Shown piece by piece: positions 42,231 through 51,458 of a DNA stretch of 64,000 nucleotides. Below the pieces are notes generated by a model. It saw only the letters and a program-made list of their open reading frames with translations. It made no database searches and had not been told where the DNA came from. Both the position numbers and the translations under genes were made by a program. The stretch comes from Paenibacillus sp. FSL R7-0204 (GTDB lineage: Bacteria; Bacillota; Bacilli; Paenibacillales; Paenibacillaceae). The stretch lies in contig NZ_JBBOCA010000001.1 of NCBI RefSeq assembly GCF_038002225.1, positions 4,216,001 through 4,280,000 of the forward strand, in the 5' to 3' direction. Numbering within the stretch: the stretch's first letter is position 1; the number at the start of each line of letters is the position of its first letter.

Positions 42231-43112
42231 CTAGAGATCCTTACGCTGAAAGCGCAGAAGCCCCAGCCCAAAGATAACCACAGTGTAGATTACAGCGTAA
42301 ACGACAAAGGTATTAGACGGAAATGAATTGAAATTCATCAGACTAAGCGCCCCGCTATTCATGGATACCATGCCGTTCATATCCTTCAAGCTGAACAGCT
42401 CGACAGTCATTCGGCGCTGCAAGGTATCTGCCGGCATAATCATCGAGATCATTCCGGTCAGATTATTCAGCACCTTCAGTCCGTCGTCCTCCAGTCTCAG
42501 CGAACTGCTAAGCTTATCTACCATCCCTCCGAGAAATCCCGCCCCATAGAGCATCGTCATGAACACACCGTTGCCAAGCGCCGAGAATAGTCCTGAACCC
42601 AGCATGGATACGGAGATTAACAAGGGAACTACAGAAGCGAACAGCAGGAATGACTTTGTAAGCACGACTGCATCTCTGGGAACATTCGCGTGGGCACTTG
42701 TAATCAGTAGAATTGCAGTGAACAGAATGAGGGCATAGATCGTTCCCAGCGTAACGAAGCCCAGCCAGCGGCCAAGATACCATTTCCAGCGCGGCAGCGG
42801 CCGGGGCAACAGAGCCTGCATGACCCCCTGTTCCGCCTCACCGGCAATCACCGAGAAAGAGCTGAAGATCGCCAGAAAGGCAATAACGAACGCGCCGAAG
42901 AAGAAGCCCAGACTCAGAATAAAAGCGCCGTTCATGAACTGCATGAATAACCCGCTGCCATTCCCCAGCGTTCCGGCCCCCGGATCATTCGTCCCCACGG
43001 TATCCGCCACGAACCAGAAGGCAATCAGGAACACCAGGGTCAGCAGGAGGGTTAGCAGCATCACTTTTTTGCGCAGCATTTCTTTCCAGGTCATTTCCAG
43101 TATGGTTCTCAT
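42231..43112 (-). CDS. ABC transporter permease (ABC-2 type)
   Basis: 293 residues, six membrane segments (MLLTLLLTLVFLIAFWFVADTVG, ILSLGFFFGAFVIAFLAIFSSFS, ...). The E-A-E-x-G-x-x-xx-L-L-P-R-P pattern (GEAEQGVMQALLPRPL) after TM2 is typical of NosY/ABC-2 exporters. Last gene of the sigma operon; starts inside the ATPase stop (ATGA). Confidence 0.88.
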   Translation of the reverse strand: MRTILEMTWKEMLRKKVMLLTLLLTLVFLIAFWFVADTVGTNDPGAGTLGNGSGLFMQFMNGAFILSLGFFFGAFVIAFLAIFSSFSVIAGEAEQGVMQALLPRPLPRWKWYLGRWLGFVTLGTIYALILFTAILLITSAHANVPRDAVVLTKSFLLFASVVPLLISVSMLGSGLFSALGNGVFMTMLYGAGFLGGMVDKLSSSLRLEDDGLKVLNNLTGMISMIMPADTLQRRMTVELFSLKDMNGMVSMNSGALSLMNFNSFPSNTFVVYAVIYTVVIFGLGLLRFQRKDL

Positions 43113-44101
43113 TCCTTCTCCCCCCTATGACTGAGCCCGGCGACCGCATCCATGAACCAATCCTCCAGCCGTTCAGTCTGGCGGTTCACCTGGTACAGCG
43201 TCATCCCCTGCTCTACCATCAGCCCGTTCAGCCAGCCCGCCTGCTCCTCATGATCCAGCTCCGTTTCCAGCCACACGACGCTTGAATCTGACTCTTCCTG
43301 TGCCGGAGCATTGCCCGATTTACCCGCCGCAGGCACGGATTGCCGGATGGATAGCCCTGTATGCTCATTAAGCCAGGACAGCAAAAAAGGCGTGTATCCG
43401 CCCACTTTGAAATGCCAGCTTGTCCGCTTGTTCAGCATATCCGCTACTTTGCCGTGCCGCAGGACCGCTCCGTTACTCAAGAGAGCCATCCGGTCGCACA
43501 GCACTTCAACATCCTCAAGTAAATGAGAGTTGAGAAAAATAGTAATTCCCCGTTCCTTCAGCCGCTGCAGAATCTTCCGCACTTCCATTCTCCCGATGGG
43601 ATCAAGGGCTGAGGAGGGTTCATCCAGGAAAAGAATCTCGGGGTCATTCACCAGCGCACACGCAAGACCCAGCCGCTGCTGCATTCCCTTGGAATAATGC
43701 TTGACCCGGTCCCTTCCACGCAGCCCGATGCCTACCTCCTGAAGGAGCTCGGGAATTCTCTGATCCATGACGGATTTCGGAATCCGGCACAGCTTGGCAT
43801 GAAGCCTGACCACCTCTTCACCGGTCAGCCAATCCTGGTAGCGGTACAGCTCGGGCAGATAGCCAATCTTCATTTTGGCTTCGATTGAGCCGAGCGGATG
43901 GCCCAGGATGGAAGCCTGCCCGTCCGTTGGCGAGATGAGTCCGACCAGCATTTTGACAAAGGTACTCTTGCCGGCACCGTTGGGGCCGAGGAAGCCGAAG
44001 GCTTCCCCTTTCCCCACAGTCAAAGTAACATCCCGGCAACCGCGCCCGTTCGGATAAGCTTTGGTCAAGGCGTTCGCATCAATCGCAGGGATACTGCTCA
44101 T
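43109..44101 (-). CDS. ABC transporter ATP-binding protein
   Basis: 330 residues. Walker A GPNGAGKSTF, Q-loop LPELYRYQ, signature YSKGMQQRLGLA, Walker B ILFLDEPSSALD, H-loop LNSHLLED; a C-terminal domain of about 110 residues with a low-complexity stretch (AGKSGNAPAQEESDSS). Start overlaps the upstream stop by 4 bases. Works with the next permease. Confidence 0.92.
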   Translation of the reverse strand: MSSIPAIDANALTKAYPNGRGCRDVTLTVGKGEAFGFLGPNGAGKSTFVKMLVGLISPTDGQASILGHPLGSIEAKMKIGYLPELYRYQDWLTGEEVVRLHAKLCRIPKSVMDQRIPELLQEVGIGLRGRDRVKHYSKGMQQRLGLACALVNDPEILFLDEPSSALDPIGRMEVRKILQRLKERGITIFLNSHLLEDVEVLCDRMALLSNGAVLRHGKVADMLNKRTSWHFKVGGYTPFLLSWLNEHTGLSIRQSVPAAGKSGNAPAQEESDSSVVWLETELDHEEQAGWLNGLMVEQGMTLYQVNRQTERLEDWFMDAVAGLSHRGEKE

Positions 44102-45231
44102 TGTGTGATCAACTCCTGTACCTTCTGGATGAACTGCTCGCGGTCAGGATAAAGGTCTCCGCCGCTAAGCTGCAGAAACTGCCCCTTCTGCACCCAGACA
44201 GCCGTATAGCTGTTGCCGTTACTGTACTTCATTTCAGTAAGAATCACCGGCGTACCAGCCACCGTAATCTGTTCATCATGACTGCCCTTAATCAGCGGCA
44301 TCGGCAGATCTCCGGACAAGATCCGGCTCTTCTGCAGGCTGTTTCTCAGATTATCTGGAATCAGCGGGAAGTTCACAACGGCATCAATCGCTTCGTCCAG
44401 ATCCACAGAAGGATCTACAGTAACGACAGGTGTGTTCATCTGTGACAAGGCTCCCCAGTGCTGATCTGAGCCCAGATCGTAATTCACCTGTTCGGGGATA
44501 TGAAGCGTAATCGGCTTGCCATCTACAGATGTAGGCAGCAGATCTTGTGAGCCCAGACGTTTCAGTGCCTTGTTCACTTCCTCCACTTTCAGGTTCAGTG
44601 TGATATCATGGGTCCCGCTTACCTGAACAAATTTGACTGAATCCATAATGGACCCCTTCAGCGGCTCGTAGCCCAGCAAGCCTTGGATATCCTTGAGCGG
44701 AACATTCTCCTTCATCTCACCATTACTGATTGAGACGTCACCGAAGGCCTCAAGGGATTGCTCGATATTGCCATTGCCATTACCATTCTCTGTTATCTGA
44801 TAAAACATATCCCGCAGATCGCCTTCTTCAACAACAGTGGCCTCCTGCATCTTGAACTGGTTCAGCAAGGCTGCCATGGCTGTATTCCCTACCGGAGTAG
44901 CCAGAATTGCTGCGAAAATCGCTACGCCTGCCGCCGCTGAGGCCCACTTGCGGGTGCGGCTCATCACAGGCCGGCGTGACTTGCGCCCTGTATTCTGCAC
45001 TGGCTCCGCTGCTGCACGACTATCCGCCTTAGCTGCCTGAAGCACAACATCTGCTTCCGGTTCTGTTCTATCTGATCTATCAGCCTTGACAGTCTGTTCC
45101 TCTAGAGGGGTCTCTTGCTTGCCCCATGTAGCCCACACCGGATTGACCGGCTCGTCTCCCAGCTTCTCCTGTAATTTAGCCCAGGCTTCATCTGTGCTCT
45201 GGAGCTGTACCTGCCCGTTTGCTCTATTCAT
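44098..45231 (-). CDS. Membrane-anchored anti-sigma-like protein
   Basis: 377 residues from ATG with GGGAGG 9 bases upstream. Cytoplasmic N-terminus of about 100 acidic residues, one membrane segment (WASAAAGVAIFAAILATPVG), and an outer domain of 250 residues resembling DUF4179/DUF4367-type proteins. It ends 4 bases into the ATPase start and follows the ECF sigma gene by 23 bp, the standard place for a cognate anti-sigma factor. A role in holding the sigma factor is inferred from position. Confidence 0.75.
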   Translation of the reverse strand: MNRANGQVQLQSTDEAWAKLQEKLGDEPVNPVWATWGKQETPLEEQTVKADRSDRTEPEADVVLQAAKADSRAAAEPVQNTGRKSRRPVMSRTRKWASAAAGVAIFAAILATPVGNTAMAALLNQFKMQEATVVEEGDLRDMFYQITENGNGNGNIEQSLEAFGDVSISNGEMKENVPLKDIQGLLGYEPLKGSIMDSVKFVQVSGTHDITLNLKVEEVNKALKRLGSQDLLPTSVDGKPITLHIPEQVNYDLGSDQHWGALSQMNTPVVTVDPSVDLDEAIDAVVNFPLIPDNLRNSLQKSRILSGDLPMPLIKGSHDEQITVAGTPVILTEMKYSNGNSYTAVWVQKGQFLQLSGGDLYPDREQFIQKVQELITQ

Positions 45232-45254
45232 GGTCTCTTTCCTCCCGGATCTCA

Positions 45255-45770
45255 TTATTCTTGCGGAATGGATTTCACCGCATGGTGTTTCAGTTTGGCT
45301 GTCGCCCGGCTTAACAGGGTACCGACCACAGGCGGCCTCACTCCCAGCTCCCCGGCAATCTCTGCGTAGCTATAGCCCGAATACTTAAGCAGCAGTGCCT
45401 GCCGGTCCCGTTCCGGAAGATCCTCCAGCCAGCTCCGCACATCTTCCTGATCCAGCTTGCTGAGGACCACTTCTTCCCCTGTAGGAGCAGAAGCCCCCGG
45501 ATCATATAACAGCTCCTGCTTGTTGATCAGACGCCGCTCTCTCACCCGCTGGTTCAGATAATCATATCCGATCCGCGTAAGCACTCTATGCAGCCACGCC
45601 CCCAGAGCCGCTGGATCATCCGGCGGATTTCTGTAGAGTCTGATAAAAACCTCCTGCGCCAGATCATCAGCAGCACTCTCGTCCCTCACAAGTGCCGCCA
45701 GCTTGCGGCGCACACTCGGGTAATGCTCATAAAAGATTAATTTGTATGGGTCTGATTCCGGAATATTCAT
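45255..45770 (-). CDS. ECF RNA polymerase sigma factor
   Basis: 171 residues; TAAGGAGGATTTACCTA before ATG. Region 2: YPSVRRKLAALVRDESAADDLAQEVFIRLYRN. Region 4: LEDLPERDRQALLLKYSGYSYAEIAGELGVRPPVVGTLLSRATAKLKHH. It would direct polymerase to envelope-stress genes. Heads the operon sigma, anti-sigma-like, ABC ATPase, permease, which suggests sensing and export of a membrane-active compound. Confidence 0.93.
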   Translation of the reverse strand: MNIPESDPYKLIFYEHYPSVRRKLAALVRDESAADDLAQEVFIRLYRNPPDDPAALGAWLHRVLTRIGYDYLNQRVRERRLINKQELLYDPGASAPTGEEVVLSKLDQEDVRSWLEDLPERDRQALLLKYSGYSYAEIAGELGVRPPVVGTLLSRATAKLKHHAVKSIPQE

Positions 45771-45831
45771 TAGGTAAATCCTCCTTATCCGCTGCAGCTA
45801 TAAGTAAGACGAAGGCTGGGGCTAATTTGTA

Positions 45832-46395
45832 TCACCTTGCCTCAAGATTTCTCTCCAGCAAGTTCCCGATCCGCTGTGCCATTACGTCTGGAGGGAGCGG
45901 CTGTCCATTCTTGAACCACCATTCCACTACCCCAACGATTGCCGATCCCAGAAACTGGATGTCCACATTTCTGATTTTGGCTGACTCCTTGCCGCTCTCT
46001 CCGGACAGGCTCTTATCCTTCTCCAGCTCGCCGAGGAAGAATTCAAGAAACCGCCCCCGGAAAAAAACGCTGCCTTTACTCCCCAGCAGCACAGAGAAGA
46101 ACATCGAATGCCTCTCAAAATATTCAAACCACACCAATCCCATTTCGGTATACCCGGCAGCATCGTCAGAACTTTCACAGATTTCGCGTACATTGCTGAT
46201 ATGCTCTTCTATGAGCTTGTCCAGAAGATCAAATTTGTCTGTGTAGTGAAGATAAAGGGTTCTTCGGCTGACATCCGCTCTATCGGCAATGTCCTGTATT
46301 GTAATTTGATCAAAATCCTTCTCCAGCATCAGCTCAATTACAGCCTTTTTTAAGGCTTCCTGGGACTTGCGTATTCTCCGGTCAATCTTTAACAC
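45832..46395 (-). CDS. TetR/AcrR-family regulator
   Basis: 187 residues from GTG with GTGAGGATAGA upstream. Helix-turn-helix: AVIELMLEKDFDQITIQDIADRADVSRRTLYLHYTDKFDLLDKLIEEH; C-terminal domain TetR_C_7-like. Divergent from a decayed NAD(P)-binding gene, with inverted repeats between them that may be its operators. Confidence 0.9.
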   Translation of the reverse strand: MLKIDRRIRKSQEALKKAVIELMLEKDFDQITIQDIADRADVSRRTLYLHYTDKFDLLDKLIEEHISNVREICESSDDAAGYTEMGLVWFEYFERHSMFFSVLLGSKGSVFFRGRFLEFFLGELEKDKSLSGESGKESAKIRNVDIQFLGSAIVGVVEWWFKNGQPLPPDVMAQRIGNLLERNLEAR

Positions 46396-46441
46396 TCTAT
46401 CCTCACCAGCTTTCCTGTAGATTACTGCACAATTCCGTTGA

Positions 46442-46537
46442 AGTCGTGAATTAATGCACAGAATCAGGCTTTTTAAGACTTGTATCGTTACTTATTCTGC
46501 CTATTATTATACATACATGCTTACTAATTCACGACTG
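46442..46537. promoter_or_regulatory. Inverted repeat pair between tetR and the decayed gene
   Basis: AGTCGTGAATTA (46442-46453) and its inverse TAATTCACGACT (46526-46537) flank a 72-bp AT-rich segment; each arm also sits beside ATGCACAG in swapped order. Candidate TetR operators. Confidence 0.55.
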
Positions 46538-46560
46538 TGCATTTAAAGGAGAATATCATA

Positions 46561-46901
46561 ATGAAAATTGCAATTATCGGAGCCACTGGAGGAACGGGAA
46601 GAAAAGTAATGGAGCAGGCACTTGCAGCGGGACACGAGGTGATAGCTGTGGTACGCAGACCGGAGGCGCTCTCCCCTGCAACGGGGCTCACTATACGCCA
46701 AGGGGATGTATTCGACACTGGGTGATCGTACGGGCATCCGTGCTTAAATACGCAGAGAGTTCTTTTAATTATTCGGCAGGCCCATCGGCCCGCATACATC
46801 CGCTCCAGGCGCTTCCATATGCTGCCTGTGCCGATTGCCTGCTACGTGCGGCAGGCAGCGAGCCGTCCTGGACCCGCAAGGTGATCAACGTCGGCCGTTA
46901 A
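46561..46901 (+). pseudogene. Remnant of an NAD(P)H-binding (NmrA/SDR) protein gene
   Basis: The start is normal (AAAGGAG site, MKIAIIGATGGTGRKVMEQALAAGHEV, a GxxGxxG Rossmann nucleotide loop) but a stop follows after 54 codons at 46725. About 110 bp further the C-terminal text of such proteins (ADCLLRAAGSEPSWTRKVINVGR then stop at 46899) appears. The middle is missing and shifted, so internal deletion is likely. Usual length is about 210 residues. Divergent from the tetR gene that probably controlled it. Confidence 0.75.
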
Positions 46902-46954
46902 GGAGCAAGCGGACGAATGCGCACGTACCGAAGAGCTTATACACTATCCATACC

Positions 46955-46990
46955 AAAAAACGGTCCCTTGGGTATTCCCGTGGACCGTTT
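46955..46990 (-). terminator. Intrinsic terminator of the second stalk-protein gene
   Basis: AACGGTCC/GGACCGTT stem with GGGTATTCCC inside and T6 on the minus strand. Confidence 0.85.
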
Positions 46991-47008
46991 CTGTGTTACT
47001 GTTTCTTC

Positions 47009-48289
47009 CTATTCCTTGTCATAATTCTCATCGCCAACCTGGATACTGCCGTCATCATGCTGGAAGAATAGAGAGCTGGATACTTTGCCGTTGCCAAAAG
47101 CGAATACGATGGTATTCCCGCTTATCTTGTAGGAGCCGGTGTCAGACCCGCCGGCCCCGCCTGTTGTAGGCGCCCCGCCCTGAACAGTACCCAGCATCAG
47201 GTTATCGCTGGTGAAGGTACCATTGCTGTTCAGCACCAGCGTCCGTGTCCAGGAGGTCGATCCGGCTGATATTCCGGCCAGCCCCTGGAAGCCGCGGTGA
47301 ACATAAGTGCCGCTTAGGGTCAACCCGTTCTTGACAGCCTTGACCCGGCCGAGCTCAACATCGTCAATATGCAGCTTACCGGATTTGACCGCAATATCAT
47401 AAGTGTCTCCGTTACTTAGCTTCAGCTTACCACTCTGTATCGTGTAAGTCTGGCAGCCGTCACGCGAGCAGTTGATCGTTTCCGGTCCGCCTTGCTTTGG
47501 AGCATCCACAACCACTTTATTACCCGGCAGGAAGGTGATGATATTCCAGCACATCCCGCCGCATTCATACCCGTCATAGTCCGGGCTGAAGCCATAATAC
47601 ATTCCCTGCAGATTGCTCAGATTCACCTGGTCCGAAGCCGCTGGCTTGTAGGAACCGTCTCCGGCAGGAGCATTCGGCACAGTCCCTGGAGCTGGCGGCT
47701 TGGGCTCCGGCGGCTGGCTGGCGATCTGCTCATCATATACTTTTTTGAATTCAGCAATTTGCTTGTCAACCGCCGCTTTCGCCGTTGCTTTGGTCAGGCC
47801 GTTCGCCGCCAGATAAGGGTCGGTGTAAACGAGAATTTGCGGCTTATACGGGTTCCATGCCACCAGTGCCTGAGTGGATTCTCCGACGAAGCGGAGCGGG
47901 ACGATTGTATAATTATCGATAATTGTTGGCGCTTGCAATAGTTGAACACTGGTGCCGTTGACGGTGGCCGTCTTGCTGCCTATCTTCATGACGATGGATA
48001 GACCTTCCTTCGTACCGGTTACTGTCTGCTGCGCGGGGTTCCAACCTACTTCAAGTCCCATGGCCTCGAACAGCGGTCGGAATGGAACCAGCGTTGTCCC
48101 CTTATCCAGCAAGGGAGCTTTCTCAAAAGACAACGGTTTATCGTCCAGATTGACCTCAATCGTTTTGCCCGCAGCTGGCGAAGCTTGCGCCTCACCCGCT
48201 GATGCACTCAGTGCTACGGCTAGCCCCAGCCAGATGACAGCCGTCCATATCCGCCGGATTACAGGTCCGGCCATTCGCCTTTTTCTCAC
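47009..48289 (-). CDS. Secreted copper-amine-oxidase-N ('stalk') domain protein
   Basis: 426 residues from GTG with AAAGGATGGG upstream. Signal peptide (RRIWTAVIWLGLAVALSASAGEAQA|SPA). Copper amine oxidase N-terminal-like domain at about 40-155 (IEVNLDDKPLSF... GTTLVPFRPLFEAMGLEVGWNPAQQTVTG, IVPLRFVGESTQALVAWN). A coil, Pro-rich linker (PPEPKPPAPGTVPNAPAG) and a C-terminal beta-rich domain with four Cys (YECGGMCW, NCSRDGCQ) follow. Extracellular; function unknown. Paralogous in layout to the protein at 27.0-27.8 kb only through the stalk domain. Confidence 0.85.
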   Translation of the reverse strand: MRKRRMAGPVIRRIWTAVIWLGLAVALSASAGEAQASPAAGKTIEVNLDDKPLSFEKAPLLDKGTTLVPFRPLFEAMGLEVGWNPAQQTVTGTKEGLSIVMKIGSKTATVNGTSVQLLQAPTIIDNYTIVPLRFVGESTQALVAWNPYKPQILVYTDPYLAANGLTKATAKAAVDKQIAEFKKVYDEQIASQPPEPKPPAPGTVPNAPAGDGSYKPAASDQVNLSNLQGMYYGFSPDYDGYECGGMCWNIITFLPGNKVVVDAPKQGGPETINCSRDGCQTYTIQSGKLKLSNGDTYDIAVKSGKLHIDDVELGRVKAVKNGLTLSGTYVHRGFQGLAGISAGSTSWTRTLVLNSNGTFTSDNLMLGTVQGGAPTTGGAGGSDTGSYKISGNTIVFAFGNGKVSSSLFFQHDDGSIQVGDENYDKE

Positions 48290-48396
48290 GTATACCCATC
48301 CTTTCGCAGACCTCAAATTATAGATAGCTAAACAAACAGATTTTTATCTCCTTACCCGGAAGCAAAGTATTCAAAACGAAAATTGGTGAAATTGTG

Positions 48397-48430
48397 CAAA
48401 AAACAGACACCCCGCGAAGGATGCCTGCCA
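48397..48430 (-). terminator. Intrinsic terminator of the PTS operon
   Basis: On the minus strand CAGGCATCC, loop TTCGCG, GGGGTGTCTG (with G-T pairs) then T6; 37 bp after the EIICB stop. Confidence 0.7.
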
Positions 48431-48466
48431 GTAAAATGCTATTCTGCTCTGTTAACAAGCTTCAAG

Positions 48467-49921
48467 CTACATCAGTTTCTTGATATCATCCTTGAGCTGC
48501 TCAGACTGCGGTCCGAACACAATCTGTACGGCACCCTGCCCAAGCCGCATCACACCGGAAGCACCAAGCTGCTTAAGCGCGGAGTCTTTAACCGCCTTGT
48601 CATCATTTACGTTAAGGCGCAAGCGGGTGATACAGGCATCGATGCTGCGGATGTTCCCAGGACCACCGATATTCTCCAGAATCTTGGCGGCTCTGGAAGA
48701 GGAAGACACGGTCGCCCCGCCTTTGGACAGTTCAATGACCTCCTCCTCGCTGTCATCCTCGCGTCCGGGAGTTTTGAGGTTGAACTTGATGATAACAAAG
48801 CGGAATAAAACATAATATAGTAGGAAGAATGCCAACCCTACCGGAAACAGTACCCATGCGTTCGTTGAAATCTTAAGGTTCGTCAGATAGTCAATTAGAC
48901 CTGCAGAGAAGCTGAATCCGAGCCGTACATCCAGGATGTACATCAGAGCCATTGACACACCGGTCAATAACGCATGGACAAGGTACAATAACGGTGCCAA
49001 AAACATAAATGAGAATTCCAGCGGTTCGGTAATCCCGGTAAGTATAGAGGCAATTGCAGATCCAATAAAGATGGAGGCTACCAGCTTTTTCTTCTCCGGT
49101 TTTGCGGTATGAATGAAAGCAAGCGCCGCACCAGGCAGAGCGAACATCATAATCGGGAAGAAGCCGGTGGTGAACATTCCTGCACTTTTATCTCCGGCCA
49201 GGAAACGCCAAACGTCACCATGGACTACCTCGCCGGCTGCATTGGTAAAGTCACCTAGCTGGAACCACGCAATGGTATTGATAACATGATGGAGGCCGAT
49301 CGGAACGAGCAGACGGTTCGCCGTACCGAACACGAAGGCACCAATGGCACCCAAGCCTACTACCCAGTTACCGAAATCACTGATAACATCTTGTATCGGG
49401 CTCCAGACCATACCAATGAAGACCGCCAATACCATTGTCGAGGCTGCAGTAACAATAGGAACAAACCGTTTACCTGCGAAGAAGCCGAGCCAATCTGGCA
49501 ATTTGATATTGTGATACTTTTTGTATAGGAAAGCGGCCCATGCACCAGCAAAGATCCCCCCAAGTACGCCCATATCCAGCACTACATCGTCACCTATGAA
49601 ACTAAAGGTTCCCGGTACGATCAACAATACTTTGGTAAGAACCATATACGCAATAAGCGCCGATAAAGCAGCTACAGCATCACCGGCAAAGCCTATGGCA
49701 ACCCCTACCGCAAAGATCAGTGCCAAGTTGCCGAAAATCGCACCCGAACCTGCGTTTAAGAATGGAGCAACATACTGGTTCAAGAATCCGCCGATAGCGC
49801 TACCCAGATGTAAATCCTTTTCGTAATCGAGAAGGCCGAGTCCCTGCAGTAGAGCTGCCGCCGGTAAAGTTGCCACTGGAAGCATCAGAGATTTCCCTAA
49901 CTTCTGTAGAAAAGCCAACAT
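48467..49921 (-). CDS. nagE: PTS N-acetylglucosamine-type EIICB
   Basis: 484 residues. EIIC with eight to ten membrane segments, GlcNAc-type text LVPIGLHHVINTIAWFQLGDF and DVWRFLAGDKSAGMFTTGFFPIMMFALPGAALAFIHTA, GITEPLEFSFMF. The EIIB domain has phospho-Cys in IDACITRLRL at about 430. No EIIA is fused; the upstream gene provides it. Imports and phosphorylates GlcNAc (glucose not excluded). Third gene of the GlcT operon. Confidence 0.9.
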   Translation of the reverse strand: MLAFLQKLGKSLMLPVATLPAAALLQGLGLLDYEKDLHLGSAIGGFLNQYVAPFLNAGSGAIFGNLALIFAVGVAIGFAGDAVAALSALIAYMVLTKVLLIVPGTFSFIGDDVVLDMGVLGGIFAGAWAAFLYKKYHNIKLPDWLGFFAGKRFVPIVTAASTMVLAVFIGMVWSPIQDVISDFGNWVVGLGAIGAFVFGTANRLLVPIGLHHVINTIAWFQLGDFTNAAGEVVHGDVWRFLAGDKSAGMFTTGFFPIMMFALPGAALAFIHTAKPEKKKLVASIFIGSAIASILTGITEPLEFSFMFLAPLLYLVHALLTGVSMALMYILDVRLGFSFSAGLIDYLTNLKISTNAWVLFPVGLAFFLLYYVLFRFVIIKFNLKTPGREDDSEEEVIELSKGGATVSSSSRAAKILENIGGPGNIRSIDACITRLRLNVNDDKAVKDSALKQLGASGVMRLGQGAVQIVFGPQSEQLKDDIKKLM

Positions 49922-49963
49922 AATGAAATCATCCCCCTGGTTTCATATTAATAAGTGTATGTT

Positions 49964-50482
49964 CTATAGCTGTGAAGCTGCTGTGGTAAGAATACTGCTC
50001 GTTCCTGCCGTAACCTGGCCGTAATGGAAATCGACCTCCGGAGGTTCCTCCCCGTTATGGGTCACAATCACTGGAGTAATGGTACGGTACCCCGCAGCCC
50101 GGATCGCCTCCAGATCGAATTCGATCAGCGTCTGCCCTGCCTGCACTTCATCTCCGTTGGCAATATGGCTGATGAAGCCTTCGCCCCGCAAGCTGACCGT
50201 ATCAATTCCGATGTGCATCAGCAGCTGTAACCCTGAGGCATGCTCCAGGATTAGAGCATGATTGGTTTTGACCACATGCGCGATTTTTCCGTCAAAAGGG
50301 GCCGTTATACGTCCCTCTATAGGTTCTATGGCAATGCCTTGGCCCATATGCCCGCCAGCAAAGGTCTCATCCGGCACTTCTGTTAATGGTACGGACTGTC
50401 CGCTGACCGGAGCGTATATCTCCAGGCGGGTTACCCCCTCAGTAGGTTTCTCTTCTTTTTTAGCTTTCCATCTCGAAAACAT
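49964..50482 (-). CDS. PTS glucose-family EIIA component
   Basis: 172 residues from ATG with AAGGAGTGACTTTT before it. Crr-type EIIA: EIYAPVSGQSVPLTEVPDETFA, His75 (TNHAL) and phospho-His90 (LLMHIGIDTV), spaced 15 as in known EIIA-Glc. Transfers phosphate from HPr to the neighbouring EIIB. Second gene of the operon, 42 bp before nagE. Confidence 0.93.
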   Translation of the reverse strand: MFSRWKAKKEEKPTEGVTRLEIYAPVSGQSVPLTEVPDETFAGGHMGQGIAIEPIEGRITAPFDGKIAHVVKTNHALILEHASGLQLLMHIGIDTVSLRGEGFISHIANGDEVQAGQTLIEFDLEAIRAAGYRTITPVIVTHNGEEPPEVDFHYGQVTAGTSSILTTAASQL

Positions 50483-50503
50483 AAAAGTCACTCCTTGCTG
50501 CCG

Positions 50504-51370
50504 CTATTTATTCTTCTCTATCGTCTGGAACAGCCGGTGCAGATGCATAGCCAGGAAGCAGATTTCTTCTTCGGGTACGTCTACACTGAGCTTGCCCTGC
50601 ATGACTTTGCCCATCCTATGCGCGAGCTTGTATTCATCCTTGTATTCCTTCTTGATATGCTTCACAAAAGGATTGTCGATGAGCGAACCCTGCAGAATCC
50701 GTTCAATCGAGAATCTCAAGTGAACCATCAGCCGGACATGATTCATACTGCCCTGCTCAAAGCGGATCTTGCGTTCACTGCGGATCATCTCCATTAGTTC
50801 ACTGACAATATTGGAGGCCTTCACGAGCTGGCCCACCGGCACATTGCTGACCGCAGAATAGACGTGGTAAGTAAGGAAACCGACCTCATCTTCAGGAATC
50901 TGCACTTCAAAGCCTTCGCTGATCTTCCCCGCCGCCTTGGAAGCGATCTCAAATTCCTTGGGGAAGGTCATCCGGGTCTCTTCCAGGAAAGGATTCACAA
51001 TGTCCATCCCGCTGCGCAAGCGGAAAATGGTGAACTGGATGTGGCTGGGGAGCGCCAAATAGATCTTGTCGTTTAACTTGCCGGGAAACTCACGGGCGAT
51101 ATCAGAGATAATCTCATCCGTAATCCTCATGACCTTGGGATCAATGTCCTCCAGCAGAATCTGATACTGACTCCATTCCTCCCGGTCCTCCAGCCGAAAC
51201 AGCTTTTCAATCCGGGGATCATCCGAATCAATAACACCCGTATCCTTAAGCGCAAACCCGATGCCCTTGCCGATAATTACATATTCCTTGCTCTTCTTGC
51301 CGCCCTCTACCATTACGACATTATTTCCAATCACCCGCAGCACCTGAAATTGTTCAGTGTCCCTCGCCAA
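50504..51370 (-). CDS. glcT: GlcT-type PRD transcriptional antiterminator
   Basis: 288 residues from TTG, 6 bases after AAGGAGG; longer in-frame reads into the terminator are not needed. N-terminal CAT RNA-binding domain (FQVLRVIGNNVVMVEGGKKSKEYVIIGKGIGFALK). Two PRDs follow with His in LALPSHIQF, LTYHVYSA, LMVHLRFSIER and CFLAMHLHRLFQ. When the sugar PTS is idle it is phosphorylated and inactive; with sugar it binds the RAT hairpin and prevents termination. Its own leader carries that hairpin, so it likely controls the whole operon including itself. Confidence 0.92.
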   Translation of the reverse strand: MARDTEQFQVLRVIGNNVVMVEGGKKSKEYVIIGKGIGFALKDTGVIDSDDPRIEKLFRLEDREEWSQYQILLEDIDPKVMRITDEIISDIAREFPGKLNDKIYLALPSHIQFTIFRLRSGMDIVNPFLEETRMTFPKEFEIASKAAGKISEGFEVQIPEDEVGFLTYHVYSAVSNVPVGQLVKASNIVSELMEMIRSERKIRFEQGSMNHVRLMVHLRFSIERILQGSLIDNPFVKHIKKEYKDEYKLAHRMGKVMQGKLSVDVPEEEICFLAMHLHRLFQTIEKNK

Positions 51371-51409
51371 GTTCCCCCTCCTTTCCGCCCATTGCCTGAT
51401 TTTTTGCAC

Positions 51410-51458
51410 AAAAAAGAGCCAAGACTGGACTCAAATTATTGAGTACGAATCTTGGCTC
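51410..51458 (-). terminator. Leader terminator before glcT, target of antitermination
   Basis: GAGCCAAGA/TCTTGGCTC stem with an inner ACTCAA/TTGAGT pair and T6 on the minus strand, 40 bp before glcT. It overlaps the RAT-like sequence at its 5' arm. Confidence 0.88.
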
